Origin: DATJMJ01 sp035503915
Lineage (GTDB): Bacteria > Actinomycetota > Acidimicrobiia > Acidimicrobiales > Palsa-688
Assembly (NCBI GenBank): GCA_035503915.1
Contig: DATJSU010000053.1
Coordinates: 97,688-161,687, forward strand
Length of the DNA: 64,000 nt
Direction: 5' to 3'
Shown: positions 27,607-35,953 of the stretch, piece after piece
How positions within the stretch are numbered: the stretch's first letter is position 1
How the letters are laid out: every line of letters starts with the position of its first letter
Program-made: the position numbers and the translations under genes
Notes under the pieces: model-generated
What the model saw: only the letters and a program-made list of their open reading frames with translations
Told to the model about the DNA's origin: nothing
The model's database searches: none

Positions 27607-29322
27607 CTAACCACTGGTGGCCCGACGAGCCGACATCGTGTGATCAGCGGGCCGCCCTTGACCAACCTGTCCCCGGCGGACGTACAGGAAAACGTGCACC
27701 CCCCGGAACCACCAGGTTGGCTCGGCCCTATAAGACGAGCTCAGCTCCGCTTGGAGAGCGACGCTGGCCCGGTACTCGCGCACCCGGTAGGCAAGCACGC
27801 CATGGCCTGGGGGGGCCCCCACAGCGTGGGTGCGCAGCAACCATAGGCGAGGGCAGGAGGCCACGACCCTCGGCCACCGTGAAATGGGGACGGCCTCGGG
27901 GTCAAGGGCATACGCGCCCCGGCTAGACCATGGCGCGTCCGGCAACACAGGAGCGGGCACGGGGCCCGGTAAGTCCTTGGAGTGCTCGACGTAATAGTCG
28001 AAAGGACTGTAGCCGTCAGCCACAAAAAAGGCGATGCAGTCGTGGGGTTGCGCACGGGCAACGACCTCGGTCACACCCTGGCGCCAGTTCTCCAAAGACA
28101 CGCCGTAGCCGGGCAGGATGAGCGATACCCTCCAAACCGCCATAACCAATGCCGCTGCCAGCGCGAGGGGCCATGGGCGAAGCCGGGAGAGAGCCACGCC
28201 GATAACCATCGACGCAGCTGGTAGGGCGTCGATTATGTAGCGGTCCGAAAGCAAGGGTTGCACGGTGTCTGATATGAGGTAGTTGAGGGCGGGAGGCAAC
28301 GTAAACCATGCGAACAGCAACCCGTAGGCCCAAGTGGTCTCCTCCGTGCGCCTCGTGGCCAGCCGGTAGGCGAACTGCCCACCTGCCAAGGCCCAGCAAA
28401 CAACAGTGGCAACCGTGAGGTAGCCCACCGAAACAGGGCTGTAGGGGACGCCAACGCTCCGCGTCGAGGCCAGGAAGTCAAACAGGTACCGGTTGTTCAG
28501 GTCGAAGAGCGGGCCGGGCGGCGCTATCCAAGACGCGGCTCCTGTGCCGTGGTCCACGAAGACCCAGACAAGCGGTGCCCCGAGCAGCGCAATAGCTCCC
28601 AGGGAGAAGCCCAGTTGGCGTTTCGGTAAATCTCGCCAGTGCCCAACGACAAGCAGCGAGAGCACTTGCGCCACCACGACGAGCACGCTCAAGACAAGTG
28701 TGTAGATGGCGAGCGCCGTGAGTACGGCGTAGGCTGCCCAGGCCCGCCGGCCTCTTCCCTGGACGGCACAAACCAGTGCGAGCATAGAGCAGCACACGAA
28801 AAAGACCGCCACCACATAGGCGCGGGCATTTTGCGACCAAAACACGAAGCCCACGCTCGCGGCCACGAACGTAGCCCCGAACAATGCCGCCCGCCGGTCG
28901 AAGAGACGCTCCAAGAAAGCAAAGCAGACGGGAACGGCGCCGATTGCCGCGATGGCCGTCGGCAAACGGAGCGCAAACTCAGTGCTGCCAAAGAGCTCCA
29001 TCCAAAAATGCATGCCAATGTAGTAAGACAATGCTGTCCCGCCATCTTTGAGCGCGGCTGCCAACAGCGCCGAGCCGTGCTGGCTCGCTGCAGCGAAGGT
29101 GAAACCCTCGTCAAGCCAGATGCTCCTCGCTCCAAGTCGGTAGAGGACGAGCACGACGATGAGCGCTGTCGGACCAGCTGCTCCGAGCAGGGGCCATGGC
29201 CGACTGCGCCCGCCAGGAGCAGCCCGGGCAGGGGTCGCCTTCCGGCGGGCAACGTGAGCTAACGAGATCGGGGCTTCGAGAACGGGGCTGGCACCGGGAA
29301 CGGGAGGTCCCAGTTGGCTCAC
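27607..29322 (-). CDS. GT-C fold (GT39/PMT-like) membrane glycosyltransferase
   Basis: Polytopic membrane protein of 571 residues with about 11-12 hydrophobic segments. The first extracytoplasmic loop has ARSIWLDEGFTFAAA, with the Asp-Glu pair typical of GT39/ArnT-like glycosyltransferases that use polyprenyl-phosphate sugars. GTALSYYIGMHFWMELFGST is the characteristic second loop. The soluble C-terminal part (about 420-571) has several Cys and Trp residues. Probable role: transfer of a sugar to a cell-surface lipid, polymer or protein; donor and acceptor are unknown. No linked polysaccharide genes are visible. Confidence 0.85.
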   Translation of the reverse strand: MSQLGPPVPGASPVLEAPISLAHVARRKATPARAAPGGRSRPWPLLGAAGPTALIVVLVLYRLGARSIWLDEGFTFAAASQHGSALLAAALKDGGTALSYYIGMHFWMELFGSTEFALRLPTAIAAIGAVPVCFAFLERLFDRRAALFGATFVAASVGFVFWSQNARAYVVAVFFVCCSMLALVCAVQGRGRRAWAAYAVLTALAIYTLVLSVLVVVAQVLSLLVVGHWRDLPKRQLGFSLGAIALLGAPLVWVFVDHGTGAASWIAPPGPLFDLNNRYLFDFLASTRSVGVPYSPVSVGYLTVATVVCWALAGGQFAYRLATRRTEETTWAYGLLFAWFTLPPALNYLISDTVQPLLSDRYIIDALPAASMVIGVALSRLRPWPLALAAALVMAVWRVSLILPGYGVSLENWRQGVTEVVARAQPHDCIAFFVADGYSPFDYYVEHSKDLPGPVPAPVLPDAPWSSRGAYALDPEAVPISRWPRVVASCPRLWLLRTHAVGAPPGHGVLAYRVREYRASVALQAELSSSYRAEPTWWFRGVHVFLYVRRGQVGQGRPADHTMSARRATSG

Positions 29323-29390
29323 CTCGCAATAGTAGAAGGAGATGCCGTCGCGGTAGCGATCGGGCCACCGGCCACGATCGTGTACGGCGG

Positions 29391-29726
29391 TCAGTGCTCC
29401 AAGGAAGCGAGAGCTCTACGTATGGCCGCCACCACGTCCGCCGGCTTTGGGCCACCAAGGCGACCGTCGGCACAACCCGGCAGAAGTAGTGACAATGTGG
29501 CTAGTGAAACTGGCCAAGGGGCCCAGTCACTGCTGTTATCAAAGCCACCGAGGTTATGGTCGGCAAAGACTAGCACTCCCCCTGTACGGGTTCCCAGCTC
29601 GGCGACCGCATCGCACGACCGCTGATGCCCGCCCTCGCGGCTGACCGATATTTGGTAATTGGAGCGGTGTGTATTAGGTCTGCCTTTCCTCGGCGCGTCC
29701 CTCTTGGGCCGGCGACATGTGACCAT
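29391..29726 (-). CDS. Doubtful ORF in a 506-bp gap
   Basis: The 29323-29828 gap between the glycosyltransferase and gltD contains one open frame of 111 codons. Its C-terminal two thirds (GGVLVFADHNLGGFDNSSDW, then PADVVAAIRRALASLEH) reads like protein. However, by eye about half of its third codon positions are G or C, far below neighbouring genes, and no ribosome-binding site precedes the start. It could be a transferred or decaying fragment, or chance. The rest of the gap shows nothing definite. Confidence 0.2.
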   Translation of the reverse strand: MVTCRRPKRDAPRKGRPNTHRSNYQISVSREGGHQRSCDAVAELGTRTGGVLVFADHNLGGFDNSSDWAPWPVSLATLSLLLPGCADGRLGGPKPADVVAAIRRALASLEH

Positions 29727-29828
29727 GGCCTCTGGCAGCTAAGGCGCCCACTTGCGATCGTACTTGCATGCTGATGGGCTTGGGCTCGTGCAGGACCACA
29801 GGCGCGCCCCCCTCGTGGCCGGCTTGAC

Positions 29829-31298
29829 ATGGGTGACCCGACTGCCTTCATCAAAAGGCCGCGCAAAGTTCCGAGCCGCCGGCCGCTGCCATCGCGTCTA
29901 CAGGATTGGCAGGAGATCTATGTTCAGTTTTCTCGCAAGGACACCGCTTCACAAGCTTCACGGTGCGTGTCCTGCGGCATCGCCTACTGTAACTTTGCCT
30001 GCCCATTGGGAAATTTCATCCCCGATTGGAACGACCTCGTCTATAGGGGCCGCTGGCGTGACGCCTCCGAAAGGCTCCACGCGACAAACAATTTTCCCGA
30101 GCTTACTGGGCGCCTCTGCCCGGCGCCCTGCGAGCCAGCGTGCAGCCTCTCAGTAAACGACATGCCAGTTGCAAACGCCGTCGTGGAAAGAAAGGTTGCG
30201 GAGGTGGCCTTCGCCGAGGGATGGGTTGGGCCCGTGCGACCGAGAGCCCGGTCGGGCAGAAAGGTGGGGGTCATCGGCTCTGGGCCGGCCGGCTTGGCTG
30301 CCGCGCAGCAGCTCACGCGGGCGGGCCACGAGGTGACCGTCTTCGAGCGCTCCCCAGGTGCGGGTGGCTTGCTGCGCTACGGGATCCCCGATTTCAAACT
30401 AGAAAAATGGGTGCTCGGCCGTCGGCTCGCGCAGATGCACAGCGAAGGGGCCCGCTTTTTTTGCGGCGTGGAAGTCGGCGTCGACATCACTGTGAGCGCA
30501 CTGCTCGGCCGGGGCAGGTTCGACGCTCTCCTCCTGGCCGGAGGTGCCCGGGCACCGCGAGACCTCGATGTGCCTGGCCGCCGCCTGCGCGGCGTCTACC
30601 AGGCCATACAGTTCCTCGTCCGGGCAAATCGTGCCGTAGATGGTGAGACGGTCGTCCTCGGGGAACCGGCGCACGAGGACCTGAGTGCCTGCGCCAAGCG
30701 AGTCGTAGTGGTTGGTGGCGGCGATACCGGCGCCGACTGCGTCAGTACTGCTCTCCGCCAAGGCGCATCGTCAGTAACCCAATTGGAGATCATGCCCGAG
30801 CCGTCCGCCGCCCGAGATCCCTGGCTCCCGTGGCTCGGCCAGCGTTCCTGCGCGAGACCTTCCGCCGCAGCAGAGGAGGGCGGGCGGTGCCTGTGGTCCG
30901 CTTCTCCCCAGCGTTTCTTGCCCGATGGCGCCGGTCACGTGCGGGGGGTGGCAACGGCAAACGTCAGGATGGAGCTAGAGGATGGACGGCCAAATTTCCT
31001 AGTGCAGCCTGGGACGGAGAGGGTGCTCGAAGCAGACTTAGTCCTTCTGGCAATGGGGTTCAAGGGCGCCGAGCGCTCTCCGCTTCTCGCACAGCTTGAT
31101 TTGCCCCTTACGGCCGACGGCAAGGTCGCCCGCGACGACGTTTTCGCGACCGCTGCGCCGGGAGTGTTCGCTTGCGGCGACATGGCGCGAGGCCAGAGCC
31201 TTGTGGCATGGGCAATTGCCGAGGGGCGCTCTGCCGCCCACCACATCGATGAAACGCTTATGGGCGAGACACTTTTGCCATGCCCGTTGGGCAGTTGA
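29829..31298 (+). CDS. gltD: Glutamate synthase small subunit GltD
   Basis: FAD/NADPH-dependent beta subunit of glutamate synthase, 489 residues, which passes electrons to GltB for GOGAT ammonium assimilation. It opens MGDPTAFIK, as GltD does. The N-terminal Cys cluster is present (RCVSCGIAYCNFACPLGN, RLCPAPCEPAC) for [4Fe-4S] centres. VIGSGPAGLAAAQQL binds FAD, and VVVGGGDTGADCV with CGDMARGQSLVAWAI completes the fold. The region after DPWLPW, normally an R-x-S-x-AHEEGG type segment, is altered here. gltB is not adjacent, which is unusual. There is no visible ribosome-binding site before ATG 29829. Confidence 0.93.
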   Translation: MGDPTAFIKRPRKVPSRRPLPSRLQDWQEIYVQFSRKDTASQASRCVSCGIAYCNFACPLGNFIPDWNDLVYRGRWRDASERLHATNNFPELTGRLCPAPCEPACSLSVNDMPVANAVVERKVAEVAFAEGWVGPVRPRARSGRKVGVIGSGPAGLAAAQQLTRAGHEVTVFERSPGAGGLLRYGIPDFKLEKWVLGRRLAQMHSEGARFFCGVEVGVDITVSALLGRGRFDALLLAGGARAPRDLDVPGRRLRGVYQAIQFLVRANRAVDGETVVLGEPAHEDLSACAKRVVVVGGGDTGADCVSTALRQGASSVTQLEIMPEPSAARDPWLPWLGQRSCARPSAAAEEGGRCLWSASPQRFLPDGAGHVRGVATANVRMELEDGRPNFLVQPGTERVLEADLVLLAMGFKGAERSPLLAQLDLPLTADGKVARDDVFATAAPGVFACGDMARGQSLVAWAIAEGRSAAHHIDETLMGETLLPCPLGS

Positions 31299-31672
31299 CG
31301 TCGAGGCGAGCTATCTACCCGGCGGCCTTTGGGACAGTTTGTTCCCAGGGGTACCCTTGGCGGGCTCCACCCCGTAAAGGCGACGACAACCCCGACAATC
31401 GTGAGCTTGGCACGGTTGAGAGGAGCACGAGCCCCCATGCTGGGTGGCCGTGCCCAGGGCTGAAGTCGACCTTGGCAACGTCTAAGGCTCGCCTAAGTGT
31501 TGGAGGCAGACTAGGTCACGCCGAAGCGCCCTCCATGGCCACGCTTATATGGTACATGGCCACTCATCGCAGGACTGGGGGTGACGGCCCTCGAACTGCA
31601 GCTTTCACCCGGTTGTTACTTTCGGGCGGGCAACTATGGTCAGAATGTTGGATGACCGAAGGAGGCTTGTAG
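31299..31672. promoter_or_regulatory. 374-bp region upstream of the fab cluster
   Basis: No convincing gene is seen. An open frame spanning most of it has no ribosome-binding site or protein-like composition. The region must carry the promoter of the fabD-fabH-acpP-fabF cluster. A strong AAGGAGG at 31659-31665 lies 7 bp before the GTG of fabD. I cannot point to a definite promoter or regulator site. Confidence 0.4.
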
Positions 31673-32881
31673 GTGCCGGCGTTCGTTTTCCCAGGGCAGG
31701 GCTCCCAGGGGCCTGGGATGGGGCGCCCGTGGCAGGAGCACCCGTCGTGGGACGTCGTCCAGGATGCCTCGGAGCTCGCGGGACGAGACGTCGAGCACCT
31801 ATTGCTCGACGCTGGGCCTGAGGAGCTGGCGGAGACCCGTAACGCTCAGCTCGCCACCTTTGTCATGGGCCTGGTGGTCCTGGACGCAGTCGAGCGGTTA
31901 GGCATCGAGCCGACGGCGTGCGCCGGCCACAGCCTCGGCGAGTACACGGCGCTCGTAGCGGCTGGGGCAATTGGCTTCGAGGACGCTGTGAGGCTGGTAG
32001 CTGAGCGGGGGGAGGCGATGCAGGAAGCGGCAGAGGAAAACCCCGGGGTGATGCTCGCCATCGCAGGTGTGGACGACGAAATGGCACGCATCGCGTGCCG
32101 GAGGGCCGACGGGGACGTCTGGCTCGCCAACTCAAACGCTCCCGGCTGGTGCGTCATCGCAGGGCGCCCCGAGTTCGCGCGGCGTGCGGCAGGCATAGCT
32201 TTGGAGCTCGGCGCGACGCGGGTGAGCGAGGTCGCAGTAAGGGGTGCCTTTCACACACCGCTCATGGCGACAGCGCAACCCAGGCTGCGCAAGGCGCTCG
32301 AGGGCACGACTTTCCACCCCCTGGCGGTGCCGGTCGTGGCCAACGTTGATGCCCTTCCCCACCCTTTGGCCCAGGACTGGCCGTCGCTACTGTCCGCGCA
32401 GCTACGCAGCCCCGTGCGCTGGCGCCAGACAGTACTCTCGCTCGCAAGTGTCATGCGTACGACCGACTGGGACGGGGATGCGCTCTTTTGCGAACTGGGA
32501 CCGGGCGGCCCACTGGCGGAAATGGTCCGCTTGACAGTCCCCGAAGCCGAGACACTGGCGATCGCCGTCCCCGACGACTTGGACAGCCTCGTCGGGACGC
32601 TGACGGGCGAAGGCCCCTTCGCGAACCTGAGCTCGGACGGGCACCAGGGCGAGCGGCTTTACGTGTCGGAGCGCCTCATCATCAGCCCAACCGCGGGCCT
32701 CTTTGAGCACCCCGAAGGCGCTTGTTCTCCCGGCGAAACGATTGGTACGGGAGACCTCGTGGGCTTGGTTTCGGGCGCCGAAGTGAGGAGCCCCTTCGCG
32801 GGTGAGCTGATGGGCGTGCTGGCTCATCCTGGCGAGAGGGTCCAACCGGGGCAGCCAATCGCGTGGCTTCGGACTATTTAG
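31673..32881 (+). CDS. fabD: Malonyl-CoA:ACP transacylase FabD with biotinyl/lipoyl-like tail
   Basis: Loads malonyl groups from CoA to ACP for fatty-acid synthesis. The transacylase domain (1-310) has FPGQGSQGPGMG, the nucleophile in GHSLGEY (Ser87), the active-site His in GAFHTPLM (His194), and the family's closing ELGPGGPL. Beyond it, residues ~326-402 form an additional domain. SPFAGELMGVLAHPGERVQPGQPIAWL reads in pieces like the last hairpin of a biotinyl/lipoyl barrel-sandwich domain, but the carrier lysine is absent. Normal FabD proteins are about 310 residues. GTG start with a strong ribosome-binding site; fabH follows after 24 bp. Confidence 0.92.
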   Translation: MPAFVFPGQGSQGPGMGRPWQEHPSWDVVQDASELAGRDVEHLLLDAGPEELAETRNAQLATFVMGLVVLDAVERLGIEPTACAGHSLGEYTALVAAGAIGFEDAVRLVAERGEAMQEAAEENPGVMLAIAGVDDEMARIACRRADGDVWLANSNAPGWCVIAGRPEFARRAAGIALELGATRVSEVAVRGAFHTPLMATAQPRLRKALEGTTFHPLAVPVVANVDALPHPLAQDWPSLLSAQLRSPVRWRQTVLSLASVMRTTDWDGDALFCELGPGGPLAEMVRLTVPEAETLAIAVPDDLDSLVGTLTGEGPFANLSSDGHQGERLYVSERLIISPTAGLFEHPEGACSPGETIGTGDLVGLVSGAEVRSPFAGELMGVLAHPGERVQPGQPIAWLRTI

Positions 32882-32905
32882 ACAAGAAAGCGAGCGCCCG
32901 AGAAA

Positions 32906-33907
32906 ATGCCAGCTGATTGTGGCTACGCGATAACGGGTTGGGCGAGCGCGCTCCCCGAGAGGGTCGTCACCAACTCCGACATCATGACCCTGTTCGACAC
33001 GAGCGACGAGTGGATCGTCGAACGCACCGGGATCAGGCAGCGTCGGGCAGCAGACGGGCCCTTCGTGTCTCCCAGGCCAGGCCCGTCCCCCGCGAGCGGG
33101 ATGGGCACGACGGCGCAGCTGGCCACCCGAGCCGGGCAGGCGGCAATGGAGCGTGCTGGCCTCACGGGGGCCGACATCGACCTGCTCATTTTGTGCACAA
33201 CCAGCCCTGACCAGCTCGTGCCTGCAACGTCCTCGCCGGTCGCCAATGCTTTGGCGGTCAGAGGCGGGGGCATGGACATCAACGCTGCCTGTGCCGGGTT
33301 CACGTACGGGCTCGTGGCCGCAGCCGGGTTTGTTGCATCGGGAGCCGAGCGCGTTCTCCTGGTTGGCGCCGAGACGCTCACACGGATCACCAACTGGTCC
33401 GACCGGTCCAACGCCTTCCTTTTTGGCGACGGCGCGGGAGCCGTCGTCGTGGAGGCGGTGCCGGGCGAGCCGGCCATGCTCGGTTGGGACCTGGGCGTGG
33501 ACGGGTCGCTCCAGCCGCTGTTTTACGCTGACCACGGCGGTGGCGGCATGACCATGCGCGGCCAGGAAGTCTTCCGCAAAGCCGTTCGCGTCACCGTCGA
33601 CTCGGCGACAAAGACCCTAGAGCGGGCCAAGGTTACGGCGGACGACATAGCGCTCTTCGTACCGCACCAGGCGAACACCAGGATCATGGACGCAGTTGCG
33701 GAGCGGCTGGGGATCCCTTCTCGAAAGGTGGCGTCGGTCATCGAAAGCACGGGCAACACTTCTTCGGCATCCATCCCCATCGCGCTCGCAGATGCCGTAT
33801 CTTCGGGGCGGTTGTCCCAGGGGGACCTGGTATTGTTCGCCGGCTTCGGCGCCGGCATGACTTGGGCGTCGGCGGTATGGCGATGGGGCACGGGCCCGTC
33901 CAATTAG
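32906..33907 (+). CDS. fabH: Beta-ketoacyl-ACP synthase III FabH
   Basis: Initiates fatty-acid chains by condensing acyl-CoA with malonyl-ACP. The triad is intact: Cys129 in DINAACAGFTYGL, His in VPHQANTRIM and Asn in IESTGNTSSASIPIAL. A Gly/Pro/Ser-rich segment at about 52-66 (VSPRPGPSPASGM) looks like an insertion relative to E. coli FabH near the acyl pocket. Length 333. Part of the fabD-fabH-acpP-fabF run; acpP follows after 36 bp. Confidence 0.95.
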   Translation: MPADCGYAITGWASALPERVVTNSDIMTLFDTSDEWIVERTGIRQRRAADGPFVSPRPGPSPASGMGTTAQLATRAGQAAMERAGLTGADIDLLILCTTSPDQLVPATSSPVANALAVRGGGMDINAACAGFTYGLVAAAGFVASGAERVLLVGAETLTRITNWSDRSNAFLFGDGAGAVVVEAVPGEPAMLGWDLGVDGSLQPLFYADHGGGGMTMRGQEVFRKAVRVTVDSATKTLERAKVTADDIALFVPHQANTRIMDAVAERLGIPSRKVASVIESTGNTSSASIPIALADAVSSGRLSQGDLVLFAGFGAGMTWASAVWRWGTGPSN

Positions 33908-33943
33908 ATTGAGCCGGCACCGCTAAGAGCAAACGGAGGAGAC

Positions 33944-34195
33944 ATGGCAGAACAGATGGGCCCTGAGGAGTCATTTGACCTGTTCAGGCAGTGCGCGGTC
34001 GAGGTGCTTCAGGTCGAGCCTTCCAAGATCGTCCCCGAGGCGCGCTTTGCAGACGACCTCGACGCCGACAGCCTCGACCTCGTCGAGCTCGTGATGGCGC
34101 TCGAAGAGCGCTTCGGCATCGACGTGCCCGAGTCCGAGCTTGAGGGTGTCCAGACCGTGGGGCAGGCCTACGAACTGGTGACTTCGAAGCTCTAA
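33944..34195 (+). CDS. acpP: Acyl carrier protein
   Basis: Carries growing acyl chains on a 4'-phosphopantetheine arm. The modified residue is Ser43 in the DLDADSLDLVEL motif, slightly varied from the usual GADSLD. The protein is acidic and 83 residues long, with the expected four-helix pattern. A ribosome-binding site (GGAGGA) precedes ATG 33944. The stop overlaps the fabF start as TAATG, implying coupled translation. Confidence 0.96.
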   Translation: MAEQMGPEESFDLFRQCAVEVLQVEPSKIVPEARFADDLDADSLDLVELVMALEERFGIDVPESELEGVQTVGQAYELVTSKL

Positions 34196-35412
34196 TGCTG
34201 GCGATAAACCCGGGGCCGGGGGGTGCCGGCGCGGTACCGGGCCGGCGGGTGGTCGTCACGGGGCTTGGCGTGGTCGCCTCCTGCGGCATCGGGCCGGCCG
34301 CCTTTTGGGACGGCCTGCTTGCCGAGGCACCAGTGGCGCGCGAGCGGCCCGTCGTGGGGCTCGACGTCAGCCACATCTTCGGGCCCAAAGAGCTGCGCCG
34401 GGCGGACCGCTTCGTGCAAATGGCTGCCGCCGCGGCCGACCAGGCCGTCGCCGACGCGGGCGGCATCGAGGCCTTCCGCGGCGACCCCGACCGCGCCGGC
34501 TCGTACGTCGGGACAGGCGTTGGCGGCCTCGACACGATATGCGAGCAGCACAAGGTCCTCCTGGAAAAGGGCCCTGACCGGGTAAGCCCTTTCCTCGTCC
34601 CGATGATCATGTGCAACCGCGCGGCGGCTGATATTTCCATGCGTTATGGGCTTCGCGGCCCGTGCGAGACGACAGTCACTGCGTGTGCCGCGGGGAGCCA
34701 GAGCATCGCCAACGCGGCACGCCTGATAGCTACTGGCCGCTGTGACGTCATGCTCGCAGGGAGCAGCGAGGCGCCGCTCTCAGCGCTCGGTGTCGCAGGC
34801 TTCACCAACATGACGGCGCTCACCCGCTCGGGGGTGTCGATGCCGTTCGACGTCGCTCGTGACGGCTTTGCGATCGGCGAGGGCGCCGGGGTGATCGTTC
34901 TCGAGGAGCGCGAGCGGGCTTTCGCCCGTGGGGCGCACATTTACGCCGAGCTTGCGGGGGCTGCCAGCACGGCGGATGCCCACCACGTGACGGCACCGGC
35001 GCCTGACGGTAGCGGTGCCGCTCTCTGCATGCAGTTGGCGGTACAGGATGCCCAGCTCTCGCCGTCGGGGATAGCTCATGTCAACGCCCACGGGACGTCG
35101 ACACCTCCGGGTGACGCGGCCGAGGCTGAGGCGATCTACAAGGTCTTTGGCTCGCCGGGGCCGGCAGTGACTTCCATCAAAGGGGTCATCGGGCACACTT
35201 TGGCGGGTGCCGGGGCGATCGAGGCCGTCGCTGTCGCCCTCAGCATGCAGCATCGCCAAATCCCGCCCACCGCGGGGACTCGCAACATTGACCCAGCCTT
35301 CCAGTTGGACGTGGTGACCGGTGGGCCGAGGAACTGGGCGCCCGGGCCAGTCGTGTCCAACTCGTTCGGTTTTGGCGGGCACAATGGATGTCTGGTCTTC
35401 GTCCCGGCCTAG
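34195..35412 (+). CDS. fabF: Beta-ketoacyl-ACP synthase II FabF
   Basis: Elongation condensing enzyme of fatty-acid synthesis, 405 residues, thiolase fold. Catalytic Cys164 sits in TACAAGSQS, the first His in VNAHGTSTPPGD and the second in IKGVIGHTLAGAGA; the last conserved glycine-rich loop is NSFGFGGHNG. The N-terminus has about 15 extra Gly/Pro-rich residues before RRVVVTGLG. It starts on the acpP stop (TAATG) and ends the fab cluster, 15 bp before the convergent bcp stop. Confidence 0.96.
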   Translation: MLAINPGPGGAGAVPGRRVVVTGLGVVASCGIGPAAFWDGLLAEAPVARERPVVGLDVSHIFGPKELRRADRFVQMAAAAADQAVADAGGIEAFRGDPDRAGSYVGTGVGGLDTICEQHKVLLEKGPDRVSPFLVPMIMCNRAAADISMRYGLRGPCETTVTACAAGSQSIANAARLIATGRCDVMLAGSSEAPLSALGVAGFTNMTALTRSGVSMPFDVARDGFAIGEGAGVIVLEERERAFARGAHIYAELAGAASTADAHHVTAPAPDGSGAALCMQLAVQDAQLSPSGIAHVNAHGTSTPPGDAAEAEAIYKVFGSPGPAVTSIKGVIGHTLAGAGAIEAVAVALSMQHRQIPPTAGTRNIDPAFQLDVVTGGPRNWAPGPVVSNSFGFGGHNGCLVFVPA

Positions 35413-35427
35413 TCCGGGCCCCTCGGC

Positions 35428-35886
35428 TCAGGCGAGCGTTTTCAGCAGGTTTTCCGCGGTCCCCGTCGGCGAGACCTTGTACCAGGCGTGCTCGACCCGG
35501 CCGTCTGGTCCCAATAAGAACGCAGAGCGCTCGATACCCATGTACTTGCGGCCGTACATGCTCCGCTCAACCCAGACGCCATAGGCTTCGGCGACCCCAT
35601 GGTCCTCGTCGGAGAGCAGCGGGAACCCCAAGCCGTACTTGGTGTCAAAGGCAGCCTGGCGCTTGGGAGCGTCCGGGCTGATGCCCACCACTACTGTGCC
35701 GCCAAGCTTGGGCATGGCGTCGCGGAGCCCACAAGCCTGTGCGGTACAGCCGGGCGTGCCGGCCTTCGGGTAGAAGTAGACGAGCGCCTGACGCCCCCGG
35801 AACTCGCCGAGTGAAACTTTCTTCCCGGACTGGTCGAGGAGGCTGAAACCAGGTGCAACGTCGCCAGGCTCAAGTCGTTTTGTCAT
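35428..35886 (-). CDS. bcp: Thioredoxin-dependent peroxiredoxin (Bcp/PrxQ)
   Basis: Reduces hydroperoxides in the cytoplasm. From ATG 35886 the protein has 152 residues; the peroxidatic Cys47 and resolving Cys52 lie in TPGCTAQACGLRD, the five-residue spacing of the atypical two-Cys PrxQ type. LVYFYPKAGTPGC and the ISPDAPKRQAAF segment are family features. The frame runs on upstream to 36489 but that is antisense to the kinase gene and not real. It converges on fabF and diverges from the ABC1 kinase gene with 67 bp between starts. Confidence 0.94.
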   Translation of the reverse strand: MTKRLEPGDVAPGFSLLDQSGKKVSLGEFRGRQALVYFYPKAGTPGCTAQACGLRDAMPKLGGTVVVGISPDAPKRQAAFDTKYGLGFPLLSDEDHGVAEAYGVWVERSMYGRKYMGIERSAFLLGPDGRVEHAWYKVSPTGTAENLLKTLA

Positions 35887-35953
35887 CGGCCGGCAGCCTA
35901 GGGCGTTGCCAGCACAGCGGGGGGAGCGGCGGTAGGGTCGGCAAGGACCAGCA

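Noticed and set aside
31280..31672. 130-codon frame before fabD
   Set aside because: No ribosome-binding site, overlaps the end of gltD, and its composition is not protein-like. The region is better read as a promoter.
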